DNA from: Akebia trifoliata
Lineage: Eukaryota; Streptophyta; Magnoliopsida; Ranunculales; Lardizabalaceae
Assembly (NCBI GenBank): GCA_017979445.1
Contig: CM030714.1
Span: 9,245,049 to 9,309,048 of the forward strand
Direction of reading: 5' to 3'
DNA length: 64,000 nucleotides
In this document: piece after piece, positions 34,893-45,466 of the stretch
How positions within the stretch are numbered: position 1 is the first letter of the stretch
Layout of the letters: each line of letters starts with the position of its first letter
Made by a program: the position numbers and the translations under genes
The notes under the pieces: model-generated
What the model was told of the DNA's origin: nothing
Database searches by the model: none
The model's input: the letters and a program-made list of their open reading frames with translations, nothing else

Positions 34893-36799
34893 AAAACACT
34901 TTATTTCTCTATCCAAATCAAACGGATTTGCACCATTTCCTTTTTTTTCAATCAAAATTATTTTGGGTGATCCTAAAATGATTCAAAATTTCAAAGGATG
35001 TCGAATCGAGGATATAACAAATTGATGAGATAAAGAGCATGTTTTTATTTTTTATTTTTTTATTTTTTTATTTTTTATTTTTTTTAAGAAAACAAGTTAA
35101 TCTCAATGAAACCAAGCAAGACAAAAAGATATACTCCCATGTTGTTGTCGGCAACATTCAAGACTCGATTTTCTTTTGAAAATATAATTTTTTTTAAAAA
35201 AATTTCTCATCGATTCAGAGCCTTGATGGAGATATAAATCAATAAGTTAAACCCCTTAATTGACAGAAAAATGTCCGAAAAATTGTGTTAAATTTGCAAG
35301 ATCTGATTTTAACTCAAACTCTCGATCGATGCTTTCCAATTAATAAAAACCTGTAAAATAGGATAGGATTGGCTTGATGGAACAGCATGGTATAACGGAT
35401 TTTCGGAATTAAACACGATTGACATTTAATCCCAATGACCTAGGTCGTAGGAAGCGCTGTTACTAAATCGATATTTGGCCATTAACGTTGTTGGTTATCC
35501 AGAACCGAGAGCGCAAAAGAGAAATAACAGATAACTTGGACAAAGTTAATCAAGCAAAAACGCAGAGAGAACATAACATATCCGAGTTACAGTCTTATAA
35601 ACTCAAGGAGTTTCATGAGGATAAATTTTCATCTCAGCCTACTGCGATGAAAATTCCCTCCATGAACTGTCTTTTGATGATTCCGGTCTTTTGTTTGAAA
35701 AGAAGAGAGAAACCGAGATTAAAACAAATCTCCATAGAGATCCTCACATTCGAAATTGAGATCAACAGCATCTACCTCACCAAAACGACTGATCGAAAAA
35801 AAAAGCCACTAAACTCAAGACTTGAAATGATATTTGAGTGAAAAAAACTCAGGAACAGCGCCCTACCAGTCCCAAAAAATAGTCACAAAAATCAAGAAAG
35901 AAAAATGATGTTCGAGTTCTCTGATCTTAATCGAATCTCCCATCTCGTAAAGAAGACAACGCCCCCTACCAGTCCCTTAGTTCACCATTGCTTGTTCGAT
36001 CAAGAAATAATCAGGATGAGGGCAACTCCAATCGATTGATACTTAGATCGGTCGACATCGCAAACTAAATCGTGGTTTAGGAACACTCGGGGTGCAAGGT
36101 TCTTCGATCTCTGTTGAGACCGATGGAACCAAGTGGGGAAGACGATGTTCTTTTAAAAAAACAGATCAAATGGGTTGAAAACAAAGTAAAAGGAATTTTT
36201 TACTTATAACACCCCATCAATTAAGTTAAGGGTTCGATCATTAAAAGTGGCTGTTTACTAGGGACACACCGTCCTAAAAAAAACAGCAAGTTGGCAGCAA
36301 CAGAACCTAAAAAAAAAACCCTCTCTTTTTTTATCATTTTTTTTTTTTGCTATCTAAGAGTAGAACTTGCCAAAAAAAAAAAAACTGAATACTTAAACAA
36401 AATTTAAAAAAACTCTTTTTTTTAATTAAAAAAAAAAACATCGTCAAATAATCGAAAAAGACAACGTTTGTTGTAAAAAAAAAAACAAATCAACGTACCT
36501 AAAAAACTAAAAAACAAATAAATAAAAGATCCTCTTTGTTTCATTATTTCACCCTCAATAAAATTACCCTTTGAAATTTAGCATTATTTTAAGTCACCCT
36601 AAATGACTCTCAATTGAACTACAGAATAATATGCCAGGTTAACGCACCCGGCATCAAACCGAATAACTAATGATTGGATCAATAAACATAATAAATAACT
36701 AAAAACCGATAAACAAAAAAGAAACAAACTAAAATTTAAATAAAACTAGGTCATTGGCAATGTTCCCATACTTGGGGTTTTTCAAGTCTAATCCTCAAT
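34893..36799 (-). other. Leader of the Ogre/Tat element, second segment
   Basis: AT-rich, non-coding, with A/T homopolymer runs (35040-35090, 36300-36480). A 117-codon plus-strand frame at 35488-35841 has no recognisable domain and lies antisense to the element, so it is not called. No bounded repeat seen. Confidence 0.5.
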
Positions 36800-36818
36800 G
36801 TCTCCAGTGGAGTCGCCA
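36800..36818 (-). promoter_or_regulatory. Primer binding site of the Ogre/Tat element
   Basis: The minus strand reads TGGCGACTCCACTGGAGAC, one base inside the 5' LTR. TGG start and position fit a tRNA-primed minus-strand start. PBSs of this TGGCGACTC form are, from memory, assigned to tRNA-Arg in Ogre elements; the tRNA identity was not checked. Confidence 0.75.
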
Positions 36819-36819
36819 C

Positions 36820-38571
36820 TGAAAGCGCCCTCGATCCGCGGGGTGCGAGGATCCGCTTTTGACCCTTGAGGTTTGGGAGTCGCTACCTAGTTATTACGGT
36901 CTAGGAACCGATCCATGACTCTAAATAGATAAAGGACTAATCTAGAACAGAAAAAACTGAATTCGGGGATCATATTACGGGGTTGGAAGGTGTTAGGCAC
37001 CAACCCCGCCCGGCCAAAGCCGGTCTCTACTAACTTTTCAAATATGTTACGCTGCTAAAAAACCTAGATAATAATAAAATAAAAAATAAGAAGTTATACC
37101 TTTCCGATAGCAAAGACTTTGTTCCCTCGGATCCGACAAAAATTACTCCTTGTACCGTACTTCTTGCTTCGTTCTGTCTCCGGATTTGATTTCCGATCTC
37201 CGAGGCAAGGTATCTCTTCTTTTTTGGATCTGAATTCTTCGAGTTTGTTATGGATTTTGAAGTATTTTTGGAGGGTTTTTAGGTGTTCTTTAGGCTAAAA
37301 TCGAAGGAGGGATGTTAGGTAAGGAGTTGGGATTCCAAAACTAGGGTTTATGGGAGGCTAGGGGGGTTCTTAGACCTACTTCTCTTAGGATTTATGATTT
37401 GATACGAAAATAGGGTGTGAGCACCTCTATTTATAGATTTTTTTTAGGGGTTGATTTTGATAGAGTTAGTGTTTAATTAGAGTTCTTTTAATTAGAGTTG
37501 TGTTTTAGTTAAAATTGTTTTAGGCAGAGTTGTGTTTTAATTAGAATTGTTTTAGGTGGAGTTGTATTTTAGTTATAATTCTATTAGATAGAGTTATTAC
37601 TCTAATTAGAACTCTATTATGATTTTGACTTTTGGCCTTATTTGATTGACTTTTAATATTTTGACTTTAATCTTAATTGATTGACTTTTAATATCTTGAC
37701 TTCAGTCTTGCTTAATTGACTTTAATTTTGACTTTAGTCTTGCTTGATTAACTTTAATACCTTGAATTTAGTCTTGCTTTATTGACTTTAAATTTTTGTA
37801 GAACCCCCTCTATTATATCTTTAATTCTTTGGACCCCCAAATGGAGGGGTCCTTAAAGAAATATCTCACGAACCCTCAACAATTTTTCATAAGAGCCCGA
37901 TTGATCGATTTTTTTACTTCAAAATTTTAAATTAATTTCATTAATGTTTCACTTTAATTATTTAATGTTTTATTTATTAATTTCAAAATTTTTAATTATG
38001 AAAATTGTGAAATTACCGTTTTACCCCCGGAGATGACTTTTCACGTTTTAAATCAATTTTTAATGTTCTAAGATGTTTTAGAATCGATTTTTCGTAAGGA
38101 ATTCAATGAAAATATTAGTTTGTGTCATTTATGAATTTTTGTGTGTGAAATGGTCATGAACTTTATGAGGGGCATTTTCGTAATTTTGTCAAATTCTGTG
38201 AAAATTGGTGAAATGATTTATTTGATTTCGATTTGTTGTTTTATGTGTTTGATAGAATTTTCCTAAGTGTAACGTAGGCTCTAGGATTGTTTTGAGATTA
38301 TGGGTATTTTGGTAATTTGATCAATTTTTAGTGATTTTTATCGTGAAACTTCTTTTTGTCTGCAAAATGATGATTTCTATGTTTCTGGAGTCGTATTTTC
38401 CTAGCGTAGCGTGGTTTCTACAGTTTTATCAGTTCGAGATACTTCATCCGGATTTCTGAAATATTTCTGGTAACAAAATAAAGCAATGGAATAAACATCC
38501 ATCATTGGGAATCATTGCGATCGGGTTGATGAGTTGATTAATTAGGCGAGTGCAAAAATGGGGTGTCTACA
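36820..38571 (-). mobile_element. 5' LTR of the Ogre/Tat element
   Basis: 1752 bp. TGTAGACACC at 38571 to GGCGCTTTCA at 36820 on the minus strand, TATA at 37428-37435, hairpin at 36978-37008. Slightly longer than the 3' LTR, partly through a short duplication of TTAATTAGAGTT near 37480. Confidence 0.93.
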
Positions 38572-38576
38572 GGTGG
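38572..38576. repeat. Right target-site duplication GGTGG
   Basis: Pairs with 17440-17444; sequence of copy B resumes directly after it. Confidence 0.93.
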
Positions 38577-38744
38577 GCACAGTGAGTACAAATCATGGGT
38601 GCAAATAGCCTGAACATTTTTTCTTATTTTCTCATTATATAACGACTGATCAAATTGTTTGGATGATTTGAGTTTTCAATTGATGTTTTGATTAGCATGT
38701 TCATTTTGACCCTTAGTTACATCTTGACAGATAAGAGAATGGAC

Positions 38745-39965
38745 AATAAATATTATGAAAAAATACTTAAAGGACCTTGTGGGAGGGATAATTTTTAAAA
38801 TAGTCCCTAAGTTCTGGGTGGTATCTTAATACTCCATCAATAAACTTTTCTTTTCTTAGTCGAACCTCATTTATTGTTGTAATGTATTTGAAATACTCAA
38901 ATTACCTTTTTTTCTCATCTTCTTCAAATAGTTAGGTTTTTCAATTGCGATTATGATCATTTTTCATCATGAATGACAAATGGAGAATGATATACTTTTT
39001 TCACTTTTTCTTAATAGTCCATTAGTAAACTTTTCTTTTATAACGATCATTTAGATATATTTTTGTTATTTTTTCAATGTTTTATTAAAAAATGAAGAAA
39101 GAAGTTGAGATTCTAACTTTTTTTATTTATTTATTACATTGTAACTTTTGATTCGCAAATATGTATTTTGGGTATTTCTAGGAGATTTACCCAATATCGA
39201 AGTCGAAAAATCTGAATCACATTTACAGTGTTGAGTTCACCACTTATTATCGTCGAGTTCAACAATCTTTTTTATGAAAATATTGTTAAACTTGACAATA
39301 ATTAAACATAACGTAAAAGTGTCAAGTTCATCAATAATTATCGTCGAACTAAAAATATTAATATTATTGAACTCAATTATATTGGTTATATTATTGATAA
39401 ACTCGATGCTTTTGTCATGTTTAATTATTGCGAGTTCGACCATATTTTCATAAAAAACGTCAAACTCGATAATAAAAAATTGGAATATGATTTGAATTTT
39501 TCATTTTTTTTCCGACTTCTATACTGGGTAAATCTCCTCGAAATACCACAATGAATATATCATAGTTACGAAATAGATACTTGAATCAAAAGTTGTGACG
39601 TAATCCTATATATTTTTAGAATCTTAACTTTGTTCTTCATTTTTTCAATAAAACATCAAAATAATTAAAAAAATACATCGAAATGTTCTAAATTAAGAGT
39701 ATGTCATTCTCCATTCATCATTCACTGTAGAACATTATTGAAAATGATCGTAATCAACGTTGGAAAAATCCAACAATGTGAAAAAAGATGAGAAGTAGGG
39801 TATTTTGAAGACATTTTAACGAAAGATGAGGTCCAGGGACTATTAAGTAAATAAAAGTTAACTAAAAGAACTATTAAGATACTACCCAAACTTTAGGGAC
39901 TATTTAAAAATGTTGTGTAAATGTCTTGTATTAAGTTTCACTACACAAAGTTGCGGGGGTGCAGG
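38745..39965. mobile_element. 1.2 kb palindromic foldback element
   Basis: The left half (TAAAATAGTCCCTAAGTTCT ... CTCATCTTCTTCAAATAG ... GGAGATTTACCCAATATCGA) is the reverse complement of the right half (TCTATACTGGGTAAATCTCC ... AAAGATGAGAAGTAGGG ... AGGGACTATTTAAAAATG). Pairing continues through the centre near 39355 (AATATTAATATT). No transposase ORF. Part of the left arm is also at the end of duplication copy A (13255-13474), so the duplication boundary lies inside this element. Confidence 0.85.
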
Positions 39966-40345
39966 GGGCAACCCTTGGTAGCAATTCAGAATACGACAAA
40001 AATTCGATGCTAAAATTCGACAAAAAATTAAGAGTATGTCATTCTTCATTCATCATTCATTGTAAAACATTATTGAAAATGATCGTAATCATCGTTGGAA
40101 AACCCAATAATGTGAAAAAAGATGAGAAGTAGGGTATTTCGAAAACCTTTCAACGAGAGATGAGGTCCATGGACTATTAAGAAAATAAAAGTTTACTAAA
40201 GGGACTATTAAGATACTGCTCAAAACTTAGGGACTATTTAAAAATGTTGTGTAAATGTCTTATATTATGTTGCACTACACAAAGTTGTGGGGGTGTAGGG
40301 GGCAACTCTTGGTAGCAATTTAGAATACGAAAAAAATTCGATGTC
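39690..40345. repeat. Direct tandem duplication of the right arm of the foldback element
   Basis: 39690-39990 and 40028-40345 share GAGTATGTCATTCT, ATGATCGTAATCA, GATGAGAAGTAGGGTATTT, GATGAGGTCCA and CACTACACAAAGTTG, offset about 335 bp. The third arm makes alternative hairpins possible. Confidence 0.8.
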
Positions 40346-41734
40346 TAAAATTCGACAAAAAATTTGATAAATAGAATATATGCGGCATATGCTTCATACA
40401 TATATTATCCGTTTTATTTCAAAAATTCGAAAATAAAAAATTCCGTAATACGATAGTGATGGTGATGATGAAATTGGTAATGGTAAAGGTGATGATATGT
40501 TGGTGATGGTAATAATGATGGTGGTGATAATGAGGGCGTTGAGGTTCTTGTTCCATTGATTTATAAAAGAAGATCAAAATCAAGGGATAAATCATTAATT
40601 TAGAAAATTAAGGTGCAATCTTAAATAAATGTAGAGGGTCATGTCCTTATTGTTTAAAAAATAAAAAGCACATTTGTCATATAAAAAGGTGGATTCCTCT
40701 AAAACTTTAGCATGGTTGCTTCAAAGTCGACTTGTGTTACACGTCACAACTTACAAGTTTACACTTTGCGACATACAAGTTATAGTAGCATTTTTTCCAC
40801 TAAATTTTATAAAAATTAGTAAAAGGCATAACATTCGTAAAAAATCATTTCAAACTTAAAATCCGTGAATTATTCAAAATAGTTCAATATTCCAAATAAT
40901 AATACTTTCATTGAAAAAAAAAATTGAAAAAAATTTGTGAATTTTTCAAAAATTAAACGGAAAATTGCTAACATTGGGGGGGGGGGGGGTTGCCAGGGGA
41001 GATTTACATGTTTTAATAACTTTCAATTTTATAAATAGAATCGTAAAGTTGCGATGTTATCTCTTTGCTATTTTGATTTTTTCACAAGATACCCTCCTAC
41101 AAAGGTCCTTTTTAAGTAATTGTTTCTAAATATTATTGGTGGAGAAAGGGAGTTATAAAAAACCAAAGTGGTGAAGATGAAAAAATAAATAAATAAATAG
41201 AAATAATCAAATCAGGTGATATCATTTACATATAATGATAAAACATTAAGTTTATAAGTTAAATATTGAAAAAGATCATAGGATAAATACATAATCTCTT
41301 TAATCTCAATGGGGGTATTAATCGAGATTTCATTAATTGATTTTTATAAATATAAGTAAATGTAACATTATAAATTCTCTACAAAATCAAAATAAAAAAA
41401 AAACAAAAAAAAAAAACATCAATTTTCTTTAATGTACGATACAAAACAAAAATCTTGAATGAAAAAGGTTCCCCAGTTCATCAACCAGTTTATTAGAAGG
41501 ACTTGTGGCACACTGTATCAAATAGAGCCTAACCAGAATATAAATTTTCATTGCCACTCCAGAAAACATTCTCCTTTTCAAATCCTCTTATAATCGTAGC
41601 TTTCATACCAGTCACGTGTCAGATTCTCGAAATTATCCGAATTCGGATATCTCACCACGTCTGACACCAATCCCTCTCGAAACCCAATCCCTAAACCCTT
41701 AAAAAAATAAATTTTTAAAAAACAAAATTTAAAA
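40346..41734. other. Intergenic, upstream of PSRP1
   Basis: No gene. Contains an imperfect GATGGT/GATGAT triplet-rich stretch (40455-40545), a run of G at about 40976-40990 and A-runs near 41395-41420. Confidence 0.5.
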
Positions 41735-42065
41735 GAGAACTGCTATTGGCACCTCAATTTTTACTAATAACACCCCAACATCTTAAATTGTTTCACCCCT
41801 AGATTAAAGCACACAATTCAAGCAAACTTTGTTGAATAGAAAGCATTTTAACACAGTGAGATAGCAACTTCAACAGTTGTTTACAACTAAGATTGGCTTC
41901 TATAAAATCCTAAATCTAAACAATTTGATATCTAAACAAAAAAGAGAGAGAGATAGAGAGATTTTCTATCGACACCCCAATTTGTTTTTAGTTATTATCA
42001 TTCATTGGCTTAATTTTTCAATTGGGATGTAATAAATTAAAGTTGGGGTGCCTATAACAGCTCTC
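41735..42065. mobile_element. MITE about 110 bp upstream of the PSRP1 start codon
   Basis: Inverted ends GAGAACTGCTATTGGCACCT (left) and, as the reverse complement of the right end, GAGAGCTGTTATAGGCACCC. The interior has further GGCACC/ACACCCCAA words. The target duplication is unclear because A-runs flank both sides, so the superfamily is open. A TATAAAAT (41901) lies inside it. Confidence 0.65.
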
Positions 42066-42178
42066 AAAAAATCCTAAAACCTCCCTTCACTCTCTCTGGC
42101 TCAGCTCCACCCTTCTACCTTCAAAATCTCAAATTTCATCCCAAAATACTGAAACAAAACCATAAGTGATCTCCAAAA

Positions 42179-44855
42179 ATGGCGTCTTTCTTCACTTCAT
42201 CCGCTTTATCTCTCCCTAATCACAGATCCTCTTTCATCTCCTCTGCAAATCCAAACCACTTTTCCACATTATCATCTCTTCATTCCAATCTCCTCAACCA
42301 TTCCACCACTCTTTCCCTCTATCCCCAACTTGAAATTTCTCCAAAAAACAAGAACAACAAAAGGTCTCTCGTTGTTCAAATGTCGTGGAACGGTCCTCTC
42401 TCTTCTGTCAAACTAATCCTCCAAGGCAAAAACCTTGAAGTAAGCTTTAATTTCCCCCTATTATTTTACCCAATTATCTCTCTCTCTCTCTCACTGCAAT
42501 TGAATAATTGTTTCTTATGTGATCACAGTTAACAGATGCTGTTAAGATGTATGTTGAGGAGAAAGTCGGTAAAGCTGTTCAAAAGCATTCCCATCTTGTT
42601 AGAGAAGTCGATGTTAGGTTATCTGTTCGTGGAGGAGAGTTGGGGAGAGGCCAGAAGCTTCGGAGATGTGAGGTGTCACTCTCAAAATTTGATCTTTCTT
42701 TCTGGGTTTTTGAATTTTTGTTCAAAATTTGATCTGCCTTTCTGGGTTTTTGGAATTTTGTTCAGAATTTGATTTTTTTTTATTCTCTCTCTTCTTTTTT
42801 TTTTTTCCTTTCTTTTTGGTTTTTGGAATTTTGTTCTGTTGGTTGTTATTTTGATGTGGGTTTTGTGTTCTGTAGGTGACTTTGTATTCAAAGAAGCATG
42901 GAGTTATTAGAGCAGAAGAAGATGCGGATTCGCTATATGGAAGTATTGATTTGGTTTCGTCAATTATACAGAGGAAATTGAGGAAGATTAAGGAGAAAGA
43001 TTCGGATCGTGGTCGACATATGAAAGGGTTCAATAGGTCAAAGGTTAGGGAACCAGAGACTCAAGTATTGGAGGAGGATTTGGAGGAGTTAGTACCTCAA
43101 GAAGAGGAGGGAGACTTCATTGACATGGTATGGTCGTTCGTAATTCTTGATTTCAATTTGCTGAATTTTGAGATTGGTTCAACTTATTTGCTTGTTTTGT
43201 TTGATCATTTGATGATGTTATCTTTTCTCATTCTTTATATATTGACGTTATTGCATTTGAACAATCTTTAAGTCCAAAACACAAATGCCTCATTTTGAAT
43301 TCCAATCATTGCTTGGGAGCAATCTTGCATTGATCTTTGAGGACTGAATTTAGCACAAACTTTTCTAAGGGGTGCCTTTGAGACGGTGAGGGAAGATATT
43401 AAGATGTTTGAATCAACATAGGACATAGCTTTCAAGATAATTGAATGGACGATCACTGGAGGATGCCCTTCAGTTTTTAATATTGAAGCGAAAATGGTAA
43501 AATTCCACAAATTTTATAACAATGTATAAAAAGAGAATGAAAATCTTGGGTAGTTCAAATTATGCTGAATGTGGGGCTTGTAGGCTCATTAGACCTACCT
43601 TTTTGAGCTTATTAGCAGACTTGATCATATTAACTTATTAACAACCATTTCTGAGTGGATTTGTTTAGTAATGCTGGATGGGAGCTTGGAGAAGCTTTAG
43701 CCATAGCCTTGAGACCTTGACATTTCATCATCCATATGTAACAAACTCACTCTACTTGCAAGTTCAAGCGTGAGTGGTTTGTGTCAGACTTATTCGTATT
43801 TATACTCAATGGTTCGTGTCCGAGTGGCTTGGGGGGATGGTGCCTCATGTATGCAAAGTGGGAAGTTTCAACTGTGTCTGCACATAATATCAAGAGTACC
43901 AATAATAGATATAATCTTTGAAGAATATAAGTGTCAAAAGTTATGGTTGAGCTTGTTTGCCCAGTTGGATGATTTCTTATACTTTAATATTGAGGTCTAG
44001 AGTTTAATTCCAATCTCACCTAACAAAAACAAAGTAGAAAGTAGTAACATACCATATGTGATGCTATCTGATTTTTCTTTCAGTTTTTCACTGTTTATAC
44101 TTACAGTTTTTCTTTAATTGTATTGGAATTTTAACGAGGAAAACTGTTGTTTGAAAGTTTCTTCCTTAGAAGAAATCTCCTTATGTCCCCTTACATTTCC
44201 ATATACCATTCTTCGGTACACTGAAACAATATGGAATGTACCCTTGTAAAAGTTAGTAGTCTGGCCCCTTCAATTTGCTGGATATCTATAACATTGTCTT
44301 GTGATTTAAGACCCAACCAATTGTTCTAGATGTATCTTTAAAATTGAATCCCAATTGTTTTGGATACTTATTTTAAAGCAACTTTACCTTAGTTTAATTT
44401 AAATTTAGGAAACAATTCTTAGACATTTCCCAGTCCATCAAATATATATGTATGCATATACCCCATTTTTGTGACTGAGTAGGATGTGAAGAGCTATCCA
44501 TTTAACAAATTCTCACTTACTGAACTCATCTTCCAGCTTGTTCGTACGAAATACTTCGAGATGCCTCCACTGACTGTTGTGGAAGCTATAGAGCAGTTGG
44601 AGCTTATCCACCATGACTTCTATGGCTTCCGAAATGAAGAAACTGGTAAGTATATACCCTTTTGTTTCTCCACCTTTGTTATATATTAAACTACTTTGTT
44701 TGCTGATTGTGTGGGGATTCTATGACGTCGTTACAGGTGAGATAAATATCATTTACAAAAGAAAAGATGGAGGTTATGGGTTGATTATTCCTAAAGGTGA
44801 CGGCAAAGCTGATAAATTAGACCCAGTTATGGTAGAACCAGCCAAGGAACCATAA
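42179..44855 (+). CDS. PSRP1: Chloroplast ribosome hibernation factor PSRP1 / pY (long HPF family)
   Basis: Five exons by GT-AG borders: 42179-42439, 42529-42672, 42876-43127, 44483-44645 and 44737-44855; 313 codons including stop, all in frame. Residues 1 to about 66 are rich in S, T, L and N and poor in acidic residues, as in a plastid transit peptide. Next comes the S30AE/HPF N-terminal domain ([40 protein letters not shown]), then an acidic linker ([19 protein letters not shown]). Last is the C-terminal dimerisation-type domain ([38 protein letters not shown]). The family binds the decoding region of the 30S subunit and stabilises inactive 70S ribosomes. Length is close to known plant PSRP1 (about 300). 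The gene ends 611 bp from the convergent subtilase. Confidence 0.93.
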
Positions 44856-45234
44856 TATGATGTTGTGAGATAATGTGGGTTGTATATGTTGAATTTCAGA
44901 TGGCAACAGTGTATGTGAGCAATAATTTTGGATTCAGAATTGACCCCGTTCTCCCATGGTGACCAAGTTCGGATTTGGTATTATTCAATGGTGGTCCAGT
45001 TCTTAAAAAATTAACTAGGAAAGTTTTGTAAAAGTTTCATTATAGTTTGGAGATTGTACAAATTATGTTTTTGGGTTTCTATACAAATCCATCCATCTAA
45101 AACTATGTTACCTGATTCGTGGGTTCACTCAGTTTGAATTTGGGCTTGAGGTTTGAAGGTTGAAGAAGATAATAACATGAAGGGAAGGATTCTGTTGAGT
45201 TTGATCCCTTTCACAATGTGTTGGAGTACTTGAA

Positions 45235-45240
45235 AATAAA
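45235..45240 (+). terminator. Possible poly(A) signal of PSRP1
   Basis: AATAAA 380 bases after the PSRP1 stop. Closer weak variants may be used instead; plant signals are loose. Confidence 0.3.
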
Positions 45241-45293
45241 GAAATTGTCCAGTTTTTGAAGGTTTGAAACATTTTCTTCATGAGGTTATCATT

Positions 45294-45299
45294 TTTATT
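45294..45299 (-). terminator. Possible poly(A) signal of the 45-54 kb subtilase
   Basis: AATAAA on the minus strand, 168 bases after the stop at 45467, and only about 55 bases from the AATAAA of the convergent PSRP1 gene. Confidence 0.35.
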
Positions 45300-45466
45300 T
45301 TAGGACACACCCCACCTTTTACTTATCTTTAGAAAAAAAAATTCATGAAAAAATTGAACATGTGGGCAATGTAGTGGTTCATAATAGTGATATGATAGAG
45401 AACTGATGTGGTGCATCTCATATACACCTTATTACAACAACATCGTCCAATCTAGACTGTCAACAT

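Larger units (their letters stand above)
17445..38571 (-). mobile_element. Ogre/Tat-lineage Ty3/gypsy LTR retrotransposon, 21.1 kb, degenerate, with nested solo LTRs
   Basis: Two direct LTRs of about 1.74 kb bound a minus-strand internal region, flanked by GGTGG. Order along the transcript: 5' LTR (38571-36820), PBS, leader, extra ORF upstream of gag, gag, aspartic protease, G-patch-like segment, RT/RNase H, second RNase H, integrase, 3' UTR minisatellite, polypurine tract, 3' LTR. The extra 5' ORF, the second RNase H and the repeat-rich 3' UTR are hallmarks of the Tat/Ogre group. By eye the LTRs differ at about 20 positions over their first 400 bp (about 5%), so the insertion is not recent. 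Stops and frameshifts in every domain make it non-autonomous. Nested solo LTRs account for about 3.4 kb of its length. Confidence 0.93.
13475..38978. repeat. Copy B of the tandem duplication, interrupted by three transposons
   Basis: Same sequence as 10892-13474, carrying insertions at 14674-15731, 16041-16735 and 17445-38571. With these and their target duplications removed, the remaining length is about 2.61 kb against 2.58 kb for copy A. After the last insertion the copy resumes at GCACAGTGAGTACAAATCA (38577) and matches copy A up to GAATGACA (38978), then diverges. Confidence 0.88.

Noticed and set aside
35488..35841. 117-codon plus-strand frame in the element leader
   Set aside because: Antisense to the element, no recognisable domain, no splice context; chance frame in a long AT-rich leader.
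40455..40545. Possible coding triplet repeat (GATGGTGATGAT)
   Set aside because: Imperfect microsatellite-like stretch without an open frame of useful length.
42722..43033. Minus-strand frame over PSRP1 exon 3
   Set aside because: Antisense shadow of a well-supported exon; the lysine-rich part comes from an intronic T-rich tract.
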